Assembly: GCA_903924465.1 (NCBI GenBank) | Contig: CAIYBN010000144.1 | Location: forward strand, 310,001 to 374,000 | Source of the DNA: an uncultured Myxococcales bacterium | GTDB taxonomy: Bacteria; Myxococcota_A; UBA9042 | Direction: 5' to 3' | Length of the DNA: 64,000 nt | Part shown: positions 53,584-63,200 of the stretch, piece after piece | How positions within the stretch are numbered: the stretch's first letter is position 1 | How the letters are laid out: every line of letters starts with the position of its first letter | Notes under the pieces: model-generated | The model's database searches: none | Seen by the model: only the letters and a program-made list of their open reading frames with translations | What the model was told of the DNA's origin: nothing | Position numbers and translations under genes: made by a program

Positions 53584-54642
53584 ATGCGTGCTTCGATTTC
53601 AATCGGTTCTGTGTTCCTGATGCTGCTGTCAGGGTGTGGCGCGTCTGCAGACGCGACCGGCGGCGGTCTGGAAGACGCGAGTCTGGACGACACCAGCGCG
53701 CTGGACTCCAGTTCCGCCGACGCCGGCCCCACCGTGGATCAGGCGTGTGCCGCTCTGGCCAAGGCCCGGTGCGCCCTGCTGGACAGTTGCACCAACGGCG
53801 TGGCCATCCAATCCAGCTACGGCGATCTGGCGACGTGTGAAGCCCGACAGTTGCTTGGCTGCCAAATCAACGCCGCCACGTCGAGCACCAGCCAGACCGC
53901 TGGCACCCTCCAGGCGTGCGCCGACGTTGCGGGCACGACCAGCTGCTGGGATCGCTCGCTCAACCTGCTGCCCGCGCCTTGCGTGCCGTTGCCCGGCGCC
54001 TTGACGGAAGGTCAGGCGTGCATCGCCGCGGCCCAGTGCGCGAGCACGTGGTGCACCATCCAGACCAACGCCGTCAGCGGCGTGTGCACGGCGTTACCCA
54101 AAGCCGGCGACAGCTGCGCGACCACCAGCTGCGGCCGCGGACTGGAGTGCGCCAAGAATACCGCGGGCGCGGAAGTCTGTTTCGATCCGCTCGCCGTCGG
54201 CGGCGCGTGCGACAAGGACCATCACTGCGGACCCAACGTCATCTGCGTCGGCTTGACCAAGACGGCCGCCGGCGTGTGCAAGGCCAGGGGCGCAACCGTT
54301 GGCGCCGCGTGCGAATCGACCAACAAGACGCTGCCTGATTGCGCGACCAGCTTGGGACTGTTTTGCGACAGCACCGGTCATTGCAAGGCGGCGACCGCAG
54401 CCAAGGACGCCGAAGCATGTGGCATCACCGGCACGGATACGGTCGCGTACTGCGGCGCGGCGGGCACGTGCATCAAGGCAGCGGCCACCGACACGGCCGG
54501 CGTGTGCAAAGTGCCCGCCGCCGACGGCACAGCGTGTGACAGCGACCCGAGCAAGGGCCCGGATTGCCTCTCGCCGGCCAAATGCGTGGCGGCGACAAGC
54601 GGCAGCACGACCGGGATCTGCACGTTGCCCAAATCCAATTGA
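53584..54642 (+). CDS. Cysteine-rich outer-membrane lipoprotein (352 aa)
   Basis: The ATG at 53584 is followed by a lipoprotein signal with LLSGC (Cys18) and an Asp/Ser-rich linker to about residue 48. The rest contains about 30 cysteines in pairs, such as CAALAKARCALLDSC, GQACIAAAQCASTWC, and repeats of GVCxxxxxxGxxC type. It is a smaller relative in style of the 4180-7839 lipoprotein. Such proteins are abundant in Myxococcota and have no established function. Probably all cysteines form disulfides. It is convergent with queE, two bases apart. Confidence 0.78.
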   Translation: MRASISIGSVFLMLLSGCGASADATGGGLEDASLDDTSALDSSSADAGPTVDQACAALAKARCALLDSCTNGVAIQSSYGDLATCEARQLLGCQINAATSSTSQTAGTLQACADVAGTTSCWDRSLNLLPAPCVPLPGALTEGQACIAAAQCASTWCTIQTNAVSGVCTALPKAGDSCATTSCGRGLECAKNTAGAEVCFDPLAVGGACDKDHHCGPNVICVGLTKTAAGVCKARGATVGAACESTNKTLPDCATSLGLFCDSTGHCKAATAAKDAEACGITGTDTVAYCGAAGTCIKAAATDTAGVCKVPAADGTACDSDPSKGPDCLSPAKCVAATSGSTTGICTLPKSN

Positions 54643-54644
54643 TC

Positions 54645-55292
54645 TCAGACGCCCTTGTCCACGCCCGGCCAAATCAGCTTGTGCAGCTGCAGCTGCAGCC
54701 GCCCTGGCGCGCGTTCGGCCAGCAGCCACGCCGCCAGATCCGCGGGCGCCACCCGTCCCGCCACGGCCGACCACAGCACCTTGGCCTGACAAGGCGCTAA
54801 CGGACCGCGCAACGCGTTGAACGCCCAGGCAAAATCCTCGCGACTCGCCACGACAATCTTCAATTCGTCCTGAGGCCGCAACCGCGCCAGTTCCGGCCAC
54901 AGGTTGCGCGCCGACTCGCCTGACCCCGGGCATTTCAGATCGGCGATCACGGTCACCCGCGGGTCCAGATGGCTGAAGGCAAAGGCGCCGGAGGTCTCCA
55001 GCAGCACTTCCAAGCCGGTATCGCACAGCGCGGCCAGCAGGAGCGCCGCGTGCTTCTGCGCCAGCGGTTCGCCGCCGGTCACTTCCACCAGCGGCACACC
55101 GAGTGCGAGGACCTGTTGCACCACATCGGCGATCGCGCGTTTCTCGCCCTTGCCAAACGTATACGCGCTGTCGCACCAGGTGCAGCGCAGCGGGCAGCCG
55201 GCCAGGCGCACGAACGTGCACGGTCGACCGGCGTGCGTCGATTCCCCTTGGATGGACGCGTACAATTCGATCAGGGCAACACTGGCGCTCAC
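54645..55292 (-). CDS. queE: 7-carboxy-7-deazaguanine synthase (radical SAM)
   Basis: The GTG at 55292 overlaps the coaX stop by four bases. The 215-residue protein has the QueE opening LYASIQGESTHAGRPCTFVR and the radical-SAM motif CPLRCTWCDSAYTF, then VEVTGGEPLAQ. It ring-contracts carboxy-tetrahydropterin to CDG in the queuosine (or 7-deaza-guanine) pathway. The partners queC, queD and queF are not in the window. It is the last gene of the nadC-birA-coaX-queE run. Confidence 0.9.
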   Translation of the reverse strand: MSASVALIELYASIQGESTHAGRPCTFVRLAGCPLRCTWCDSAYTFGKGEKRAIADVVQQVLALGVPLVEVTGGEPLAQKHAALLLAALCDTGLEVLLETSGAFAFSHLDPRVTVIADLKCPGSGESARNLWPELARLRPQDELKIVVASREDFAWAFNALRGPLAPCQAKVLWSAVAGRVAPADLAAWLLAERAPGRLQLQLHKLIWPGVDKGV

Positions 55293-56122
55293 GCCTTGTG
55301 TCCCCGCCGCACAACATGCGGCTCGGGCGAATCGTCGCGGTTGCGTTCGTAGACCATCCGCAGGCCGTCGAGCGTGAGAAATTCCAGCACTTCGCCAATG
55401 CTTTCCGTTTCCTTGGCGATGAGCGGTGCCAGACCGCCGGTCGCGATCACCTGGCACGCCTCGCCCATCGCAGTTTGCAGCCGGGCGACCAGCCCTTCCA
55501 CCAGCGCCACGTAGCCGTAGACCAGCCCGGACTGGATCGCCTGCACCGTCGTCCGGCCAATGACGCTCGGCGGGCGAATCACTTCCACCCGCGGCAGCTT
55601 GGCAGCGCGGGTGAACAACGCGTCGGCGCTGATGCCGATGCCTGGCACGATGACGCCGCCCAGATAGCGGCCCTTGGCGTCGACCACGTCGAACGTCGTC
55701 GCGGTGCCAAAATCGACAACGATGCACGCGCCCTGGCAGCGTTCGTACGCCGCGATCGCGTTCACAATGCGGTCCGCACCGACTTCCTTGGGATTGTCGA
55801 CCAGAATCGGCATGCCCGAACGCGTGCCCGGACCGACGATGACCGGCGCTTTGCCGATGCCGCGCTGGCACACTTCCTCGAACACGCCGGTGAGCTGCGG
55901 CACGACCGAGCCGATAATCGCCTGATCGATCGCCGAGAACGCGAAGCCGCGCTGCTGCAACATCAGGAAGACCGAGGCGAAATACTCGTCTGCAGTCGAA
56001 TTGCGACGGCTCTCGATGCGCAAATGGTCGAGCAACTCGCTGCCGCGGTAGATGCCGAGCACGGCGTTGGTGTTGCCGATGTCGATGGCGAGCAGGAGTT
56101 CGGGGGTGGCGGTGGTCGTCAT
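55289..56122 (-). CDS. coaX: Type III pantothenate kinase
   Basis: The ATG at 56122 overlaps the birA stop by four bases, so a longer frame is not used. The 277-residue protein has the CoaX features AIDIGNTNAVLGIY at the N-terminus, the VGADRIVNAIAAYE block, VDFGTATTFDVVD and GGVIVPGIGIS. It phosphorylates pantothenate, the first step of coenzyme A synthesis, and is insensitive to CoA feedback in this family. It sits in a cofactor gene run with birA and nadC, an arrangement seen in many bacteria. Confidence 0.94.
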   Translation of the reverse strand: MTTTATPELLLAIDIGNTNAVLGIYRGSELLDHLRIESRRNSTADEYFASVFLMLQQRGFAFSAIDQAIIGSVVPQLTGVFEEVCQRGIGKAPVIVGPGTRSGMPILVDNPKEVGADRIVNAIAAYERCQGACIVVDFGTATTFDVVDAKGRYLGGVIVPGIGISADALFTRAAKLPRVEVIRPPSVIGRTTVQAIQSGLVYGYVALVEGLVARLQTAMGEACQVIATGGLAPLIAKETESIGEVLEFLTLDGLRMVYERNRDDSPEPHVVRRGHKA

Positions 56123-56940
56123 GGCGGGTCCCAAAGGTTGGGGGATCGGGGTCGGTCATCCGGACCGGGGGCGAGAGTTTGCCATGATTTTGGGGCGGAC
56201 GCACGCCACTCACGCTCTCCCTCCACCCGCGCGATCGCGCCCGCATGCACCAGGCGCCCAGCCACGCGCAGGCCGCCGTCATCCGCCAGACCTTCCAGCT
56301 CGCCACGCAGCCCGTCCTGCATCTCCACCACCGCGCCGCGAAACGCCAGACGCGCGTGCAAGTCCACCAGCGGCAGTTGCCCCTGCTGCGCGGCAAAAGC
56401 CTCGACCCGCCGGCGAATCGCATTCGCCAGCCGCGCCGCCACATCCAGAAGATCCTCGCCACTTTCCAGCGCCGCCGCCTGCTCCGCCATTTCCACCGGC
56501 ACCCGCTGCACGTTCACACCGATCCCGCACAGCCACCAAGGTCCGGTCGGCGTCTCCAGCCGCTCGCACAGGATGCCACCCAGCTTGCGCCAGCCATCGC
56601 GTTCGACGAACAGGTCATTCGGCCACTTCAGCCGCACGGTTTCGCCCAGCGCTTCCGCCGCCGCCAGGCCTGCCACCAGCGACGTGCGCGGCCATTTTTC
56701 CAGCGACAAGGGCAGCTGCGCGGCGAGCGTCATCAGCACCGCATCGCCCGGTTGGGCATGCCAGCGCGCCCCCGTGCGCCCGCGACCCGCCGTCTGTTCG
56801 TCCGCAATCGCCAGGTGCCAATGCCCCGCCAAGCCACGGTTGTGCAGCAAATGGTCCGCCAGCGCGGTTTGCGTCGAGTCGCACGTCGCAAAGTGCAGGA
56901 TCGGCGCAAAATTGCGCAGTTGCGCAGTCAGCCGGTTCAT
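56119..56940 (-). CDS. birA: Biotin-protein ligase, lacking a DNA-binding domain
   Basis: The 273-residue enzyme contains the biotinyl-AMP motif AGRGRTGARWHAQPGDAVL, the LKWPNDLFV block and KLGGILCE. It attaches biotin to acetyl-CoA carboxylase and similar proteins. There is no N-terminal helix-turn-helix, so it is a class I, non-repressor ligase, and bioBFDA at 39.7-43.7 kb must be regulated some other way or not at all. It overlaps nadC upstream and coaX downstream by four bases each. The last 30 residues are Arg/Pro-rich and unlike the family. Confidence 0.9.
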   Translation of the reverse strand: MNRLTAQLRNFAPILHFATCDSTQTALADHLLHNRGLAGHWHLAIADEQTAGRGRTGARWHAQPGDAVLMTLAAQLPLSLEKWPRTSLVAGLAAAEALGETVRLKWPNDLFVERDGWRKLGGILCERLETPTGPWWLCGIGVNVQRVPVEMAEQAAALESGEDLLDVAARLANAIRRRVEAFAAQQGQLPLVDLHARLAFRGAVVEMQDGLRGELEGLADDGGLRVAGRLVHAGAIARVEGEREWRASAPKSWQTLAPGPDDRPRSPNLWDPP

Positions 56941-57776
56941 CGTTGGATGCGCAGGGAAAAATCCGCGGCTTCCACGGAATGCGTCAGCGCGCCGACGGAA
57001 ATGAAATCCACGCCCGTCGCCGCGACTTCCGGGATCCGCGCCAGCGTCATGTTGCCGCTCGCCTCCAGGATCGCCCGGCCCGCGGTCTGCAGCACCGCCT
57101 GGCGCAGCGTCGCCGTGTCCATGTTGTCCAGCAGCACGACCTCCGCACCCGCCGCCAGCGCTTCTTCCAGGTCGGCCAGCGTCTCCACTTCCACTTCCAC
57201 CCGCAGCAAATGCGACCCGACATGGCGCGCCCGCTGCACCGCGTTCGCCACCGATCCCGCCGCCACCGTGTGATTTTCCTTGACCAAAATCCCCGCGTCC
57301 AGCGCCGTCCGGTGGTTGTGCCCGCCGCCCATGCGCACCGCGTACTTGTCCAGCGCCCGATAGCCCGGCAGCGTCTTGCGCGTGTCGGCGATTTTCGCCC
57401 GGTGCGGCTGCGTGGCAATCACATAGGCGTGCGTGGCGGTCGCGATGCCGGACATGCGCTGCAGGAAATTCAGGGCGATCCGCTCCGCCGTCAGGATCGA
57501 CGCCAGCGGCCCGTCCAGCTCGATGACCACCGTTCCGGACGTCACCTGCGCGCCATCGGGCACGGTGCAGCGCACGGCAATTCGTGGGTCAAAACGCTGC
57601 ATGACCAGCGCAAAAACCGCGCCACCGCACAACACCGCGTCCGACTTGGCGCGCACCGACGCATGGCCGATGCGCGCCGGATCCAGCGTCGCCTCCGTGG
57701 CGTGGTCACCAGTACCGACATCCTCGGCGAGCGCGAGGTCGATCAGCGTGCGAAGAGCGGGCGTGTCAAACCACAT
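56937..57776 (-). CDS. nadC: Nicotinate-nucleotide pyrophosphorylase (quinolinate phosphoribosyltransferase)
   Basis: The ATG at 57776 is preceded by GGAGG. The 279-residue enzyme converts quinolinate and PRPP to nicotinate mononucleotide in NAD synthesis. The family blocks are present: LAEDVGTGDHA, RIALNFLQRMSGIAT, ADTRKTLPGYRALDKYAV, GGGHNHRTALDAGILVKENH, VEVEVETLADLEEA and ILEASGNMTL. It is the first of four overlapping cofactor genes. A 39-base gap separates it from pbpC upstream. Confidence 0.95.
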   Translation of the reverse strand: MWFDTPALRTLIDLALAEDVGTGDHATEATLDPARIGHASVRAKSDAVLCGGAVFALVMQRFDPRIAVRCTVPDGAQVTSGTVVIELDGPLASILTAERIALNFLQRMSGIATATHAYVIATQPHRAKIADTRKTLPGYRALDKYAVRMGGGHNHRTALDAGILVKENHTVAAGSVANAVQRARHVGSHLLRVEVEVETLADLEEALAAGAEVVLLDNMDTATLRQAVLQTAGRAILEASGNMTLARIPEVAATGVDFISVGALTHSVEAADFSLRIQR

Positions 57777-57815
57777 AGGCACCTCCAGGGGCGGCTATCC
57801 TAGCCTTGGAGCCCG

Positions 57816-60209
57816 TCACGGCGCCAGCACCTCGACGTGCACGGTGGCACGCTGCTGGCGCCCGTCGGTCGCGCGGATCTGGTGGCGGCCCGGCAGCGGC
57901 GTCCAGAACAGCCGTTCACCCGAGGCCGTTTCGCCGAGGGCATGCGCATCGACCTGCCAACGGATCGGCGCGGCACCATGGCCGGAGAGCGAAATTTGTT
58001 GCGTCGAATCCAGCAATTGCGAATCACGCTGGTACACGGCGCCATCGCTTGGCTCATCGATCGCCAGCACCGGCGCCGCCGTATTCACACCCGGACAGAG
58101 CGGCGAGAACGCTTGCGGCGGCTGTGGCAGGTGGTCGCGCGCCCAGTGATCGAACTCCGGCGGGAGAATCGCGTACACGTTGCGGACGACCTGCGTCTCT
58201 GGACAATTCGGCCCCGCGCGCAGGTGGGTGCGACGGTCGATGGCGATTTCCTGATGCACGGTACAAGACTGCGGCTCGTTGCCCACGGCAAACCACTCTT
58301 CCACCGCCGTCGGACAGAGCGGAGTGTGCGCACCACCCGACAGCGGACAGATGTTCCGGCGCACCAGCCCCGGCGGTGGCTGGAATTCGGGTGACGGCTG
58401 GTCGCCAACCAGATGCAACAGCACGGCCCGCAGCAACGGCGCAGCCCCCGTCACACCGGAGACATCCCGCATCGGCGTGCCGTCGAAATTGCCGACCCAC
58501 ACGCCAACGGTCCAACGCGGCGTCGCGCCCAGCACCCAGTTGTCGCGAAAGCCTTTGGACGTGCCGGTTTTGGCCGCGACTTGGAACGGCATTTCCAACG
58601 GCCCGCCGCGACCAAAACCCGGCTGGCGCGCCACCGGATCGGCCAGAATATCCAGCACCTGAAACGCCGCGGTCGCCGGCAGCACTTGCCGCGGCGAATC
58701 GCGGGGCACAGGCAGCGACGGTCCCGAATCCAGTTGCACCGCGTTCAGCCACCGCGGCGGCAGATGTGAGCCCAAACGCGCGAGCGTGGCAAAGGCGCCG
58801 GTCAAGTCCAGCAGCGTCACTTCGCCGTCACCCAGCACCAAGCCCAGGCCGTAGTGGTCCGGCGCGCGGTCGAGCGACGCCAGACCCAGCGCGTGCAGCA
58901 GGTCGAGCAACGGCGCCACCCCCAGCTTTTCGACCAACCGCACCGAAGCGATGTTCACCGACGAGGCCAGCGCCACGCGCGCCCGCAGCGGTCCAGCCAT
59001 CGTGTCGCCATAGTTGCGCGGCGCGTAGTCGCCTTGTTCGGTGGCAAAATGCGCCTCCAGGTCCGCGAGCAACGTCGCCGGCGTCAGGTGCTGGTCGGGA
59101 TCGGCAAACGCGGCGGCATAGGCAAACGCTTTCATCGTCGATCCGGGCTGCCGCAGCACCATCGCGCCGTTGTTGGCGCCCAGGCGATCCGCTTGCAGAT
59201 AACCAGACGAGCCGACCATCGCCCGCACCTCCATCGTCGCGTTGTCGATCACCACCACCGCGCCGTTGCCCACGCGACGCTCCACCAAAGTCGCCAGATG
59301 GGCGCGCAGCAGCTTGGCGACCTCATCCTGCAGCGGTGCGTGCAGCGTGGTCAGCAGCCGCGTCGGTCGCAAGTGCCAGATGGCCTGCAAGTGGTCGCGG
59401 ACGAAGTCGGCCAGATGCGGCGCAAGTACCCGGTTCGTGTCCGGTTGGATGAGCACCGGCTCCGCCAATGCTGCCGCGAGCGTCGGTTCATCCAAAACGC
59501 CGTTCTGATGCAGCAGGTGCAGTAGCTGCCGCTGCGGCGCCAGCGCGCGTTCGGGATGCGCGAGCGGATCCAAACGTCCGGGCGCGCGGGGCAGCACCGC
59601 CAGATAGGCCGCCTCCGCCCACGACAGATCCTTGGCGTCCTTGTGGAAATAGCCACGCGCCGCCGCTTGAGTCCCGCGGATTTGCCCACCGTACGGCGCC
59701 CAGTTCAAATACCACGCGAGAATCGTGCGTTTGTCGTACCGCGCTTCCAGCTGGAGTGCCGCCAGCGCTTCCACCGCCTTGTCGGACCACGTCCGCGGTC
59801 GCGGCGTCATCTGCTTGACCAACTGCTGGGTCAGCGTGGACGCACCGGAAAAGCGCCTGCCGCGCGCGATGTTTTGGCCTGCCGCGCGGACAATCGCCAA
59901 GGGATCCACGCCCGGATGCTGCCAGAATCGCTGATCTTCCAGCGCCAGCGTCGCCGCGACCAACTTGGCGGAAATCGCGTCCAACGCCACCGCCTGCGCC
60001 CGGGTGTGGTCGGGGCCGTAGAGCCAGCGCAGCGTGCGCCCATCCGCATCCAGCAACCCAGTCGCGCCGTAGCGCTGCTGTAGCGTCATTCCCGGATCCG
60101 TTGGAATCAGCCAACTGCCGCGAGACAGCGCCCAAACAGCGCTGCACAGAAGCGCGATGCCCAGCAAGGCGCGCAGAACGGCCGCGCGGTAGGCAACCCT
60201 GCGCCGCAT
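57816..60209 (-). CDS. pbpC: Penicillin-binding protein 1C
   Basis: The ATG at 60209 overlaps the upstream gene's stop by one base (TGATG). The 797-residue protein has a membrane anchor (about residues 10-28). The glycosyltransferase-51 domain has EDQRFWQHPGVDPLAIVRA and GASTLTQQLVKQ. The transpeptidase domain carries the nucleophile box QPGSTMKAF, SSVN, and KTGTSKGF. The C-terminal BiPBP_C domain contains NICPLSGGAHTPLCP. It polymerises and cross-links murein or senses its state. Pairing with an alpha-2-macroglobulin gene is the classical arrangement for this protein. Confidence 0.94.
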   Translation of the reverse strand: MRRRVAYRAAVLRALLGIALLCSAVWALSRGSWLIPTDPGMTLQQRYGATGLLDADGRTLRWLYGPDHTRAQAVALDAISAKLVAATLALEDQRFWQHPGVDPLAIVRAAGQNIARGRRFSGASTLTQQLVKQMTPRPRTWSDKAVEALAALQLEARYDKRTILAWYLNWAPYGGQIRGTQAAARGYFHKDAKDLSWAEAAYLAVLPRAPGRLDPLAHPERALAPQRQLLHLLHQNGVLDEPTLAAALAEPVLIQPDTNRVLAPHLADFVRDHLQAIWHLRPTRLLTTLHAPLQDEVAKLLRAHLATLVERRVGNGAVVVIDNATMEVRAMVGSSGYLQADRLGANNGAMVLRQPGSTMKAFAYAAAFADPDQHLTPATLLADLEAHFATEQGDYAPRNYGDTMAGPLRARVALASSVNIASVRLVEKLGVAPLLDLLHALGLASLDRAPDHYGLGLVLGDGEVTLLDLTGAFATLARLGSHLPPRWLNAVQLDSGPSLPVPRDSPRQVLPATAAFQVLDILADPVARQPGFGRGGPLEMPFQVAAKTGTSKGFRDNWVLGATPRWTVGVWVGNFDGTPMRDVSGVTGAAPLLRAVLLHLVGDQPSPEFQPPPGLVRRNICPLSGGAHTPLCPTAVEEWFAVGNEPQSCTVHQEIAIDRRTHLRAGPNCPETQVVRNVYAILPPEFDHWARDHLPQPPQAFSPLCPGVNTAAPVLAIDEPSDGAVYQRDSQLLDSTQQISLSGHGAAPIRWQVDAHALGETASGERLFWTPLPGRHQIRATDGRQQRATVHVEVLAP

Positions 60210-63200
60210 CAGTCGATGTGCACGGTTGTGGCGCCGGATGTGCCAAAGACGTCGGGCCGGTACATCGCTTCTGCGCGGGCGCCGAGATCCTGATAGCTGC
60301 CCCGGCTGGCGGCGCGGGCGACGTAGCGGAACACCTGGGTGCCGGGCGAAAGATCCGCGAAGAACCGCACTTCGCGCCCCGCCAGTTCGGTGTTCTGGAC
60401 CGCGCCGATGCGCGCATGACGATCCACCTGCAAGGCCGCCAAGCGTTGCGCCAGACCGGCGTCGTGGTTGGCAAACTGCAGGTCGACTGGCTCCAGGCCC
60501 GCCACCGGTCGATCGACCACAGCCACATCCTCCCAGCGGTCGCCAGCCGTCACTTCCACCTGCACGATGACCTGATCGCCGCGATGCAGCGGCCCGGTGA
60601 CCGGGTCCCCACGCACCGTGAACAGCCGCCGCCGCACCAGCAGCCCAGCATTGCGCGCCTCCTGAGGCGGCGTTTGCAGCGCGTAGCTGTACGCCAACCG
60701 CAGCCACAGCGGACCTTGACCATGCCGATCAAACCGGAGCGGCGTGTCGCCTTTGGCCAGCTGCGCCTGACTCATCTCGACCGAGTCGACGTGCGCGGTT
60801 CGCGTCGCCACACCGGACAGCTGGAGTTGATCGGCCACGTAGAACTTGAAGTCGCCGTCGACCGCTGGCCCCGCCTGGGTTTGCGCCACCAGCGCGCGCA
60901 GTGCCCACGCGTTGTCGTGCGTGCTTCGCCAACCGTGACCGCCCTGCTGCAACGCCAGCCACCGGGTCAAGCGCGGCAGAAGCGGATGCTGCGGCTCGCT
61001 TCGCGCCAGCACTTCCACCAGCAAGGCCTGACGCTGCAGCGGCGACGACCAACTCCAGGCGCTAGGCAGCTCGGGCAAGTGACTCGTTTCGCCATCAACG
61101 CGCATTTGTGCCAGCAGCGGCTCCAGCAAGGCGTGAACCTGCGACGCGAACTTCTTGCCATCCAGCCGGGCAAACGCCGCCGCCAGCCACAGCTGGTCGT
61201 CCAAACCGAGCTGCGCGCGCCCGGCAAAGAAGGCCTCCGCCGTCGCTGGATCCGCCAGACCGACCGCAGCCTCCACGGCCAGCACTTGCACTTGCTGGCT
61301 CTTGGCCTGATGGCTGCGCAGCCAGGTTGCCGCGCTGTGCAGGACCGCTGCATCCACATGCAGCCCCGCCGCTTGCGCGTCCGCGAGCACCCAGAGCGCC
61401 CACAGTGTCGCGTCCACGTCCGCGTGGCCGGCGTCCCACAGCGAGAATCCGCCGTCAAATTGACTGCGCGCCTGGATGTGGTCAATCCACTGCTGCGCCA
61501 ACGCGTGCGGATCCGCCACCAGCTGGCCAAGCGCGGTTTTGTCCTGGCCGCGCAAGGCTTCAAGGGCCAAAAGTCCTTGCAGGCGCGAAGCAAGCTGTTC
61601 CGTGCAGTCGTAGGGATAATCCGTCAACGCGGCGATGGCCACTTCAGCGCCGACGGCCAGCGAACCCGAGACCGCAATCCGCAGCCCACCGCGATCCGGC
61701 ACCACGCCGTCGTCCTTGTGCAGCATCTCCAAGCGACTGCCCGTCACCTGCGCCCAGCTGACCACCGTTTCCACCGGCTGAAGCATTTTGATGTCCAGCG
61801 ACTCTTCCACCGCATCGGCCACGTCCGGCTGATGCACCGCCGTCGCCGTCACCCGCCATTGCACCTTGGCTGAGCCCGTGGCTTGCGCCATCACGCGAAA
61901 ACGCACCTCCTGACTCTGTAGCGGCGCGAGCGTCAACGCCTCGGTCGGCGCGCTTTCCAGCACCAGCGGTGCCGCCACATTCAGCTCGGCCCGCACCGTC
62001 ACCGCGAAGGGCTGGCGGTTGCGCACGGTCGCCGTCAGTTCCACGTGGTCACCGATCGCGACTGATTTCGGCATCGCCGGCTGCACCATGAGCGGCTTCG
62101 ACGCCTCCATTTCCGCGTCGCCACTGCCAAAATCGCCCGGGCCATCGACCGCCACCGCCAGGATTCGCCAGGTCGTCAAATTGTCGGGGAGCGTGAAGGT
62201 GTGCCGCACTTTGCCATCGGCCGGCAGTTCCAGCGACGCTTGCCAGAAGGCCACGTCGCGCAGGTTCGAGCGCGTCGTGCCTGGCGCGCCACCGCCGCCG
62301 CCTGGATCGCCCTTCAACTCACCCGCGCGCCGCCGCACCAGGGATTCCATCAGCACCGCATCTTCCACGCCGCGCTCGATCGCCGCGTACAGCGCGGTCA
62401 GCGGGTCCGGCGTGTGTTCACCGGTCAGCGCCAGCACGCCTTCGTCCACCGCCCACAGCGTCACTTCCGCCGCCCGCGGCCGTCCCGCAGCGTCGCGCAC
62501 CACCACTTCCACGGACGTCTTGTGCCCAGGCAGCATCTGGGCATGCTCAGGCGTTACCGTCACTTGCAGCCGATGGTCTTCCGGGTCCACCGTGAGTTCG
62601 ATCGCTTCCATCTGGACGCTCGGCGCGCCCGTGTCGAGTCCCAGCGCGCCGTCACTGCGACGACCGGCAATGACCATTACTCCAACGTGCACGTTCGGCG
62701 CATGACGCGCCTCGATCGGGATGTCGAGGATCGGCGCCGCGCCATGGAGCTGGACGATTTGCGTCCGCAAGATGCCGGCGCGCTCTTGGGTCACGAGCGC
62801 CAGCGCGTCGGGAACTTGATTGCGCACCAGCAGATGCGCGGTTTCACCGATCTTGTAGATCGCTTTGTCCGCGATCAGCAGACGCTGATCTTCATCCGGA
62901 CTCCAAACCATGTCCGGACCCGTGGCATAGAAATCTGTGACCGTCGTGGCCACCCGGCCGCGGCTGTCGCGCACGCTGGCTTGCACGCTGAACAAGCCGG
63001 ATGTCTGGACCGTGAGCGTGCAGTCCACCGGCAGCGCAGCGCTTTTCGCATTGCATTCGCCCGCGGACGTCGTGACCAGGCGGGTCTGCCAGCTGGTCTC
63101 GCCACCCATGCCGCGCACGCGAATCGCTTTCCACTCCCGCCGCTGTAGCTTGACGGCAAGCGGCAGACCGGCCAGCGCCTTGCCCCCCGGATCAGTCGCC

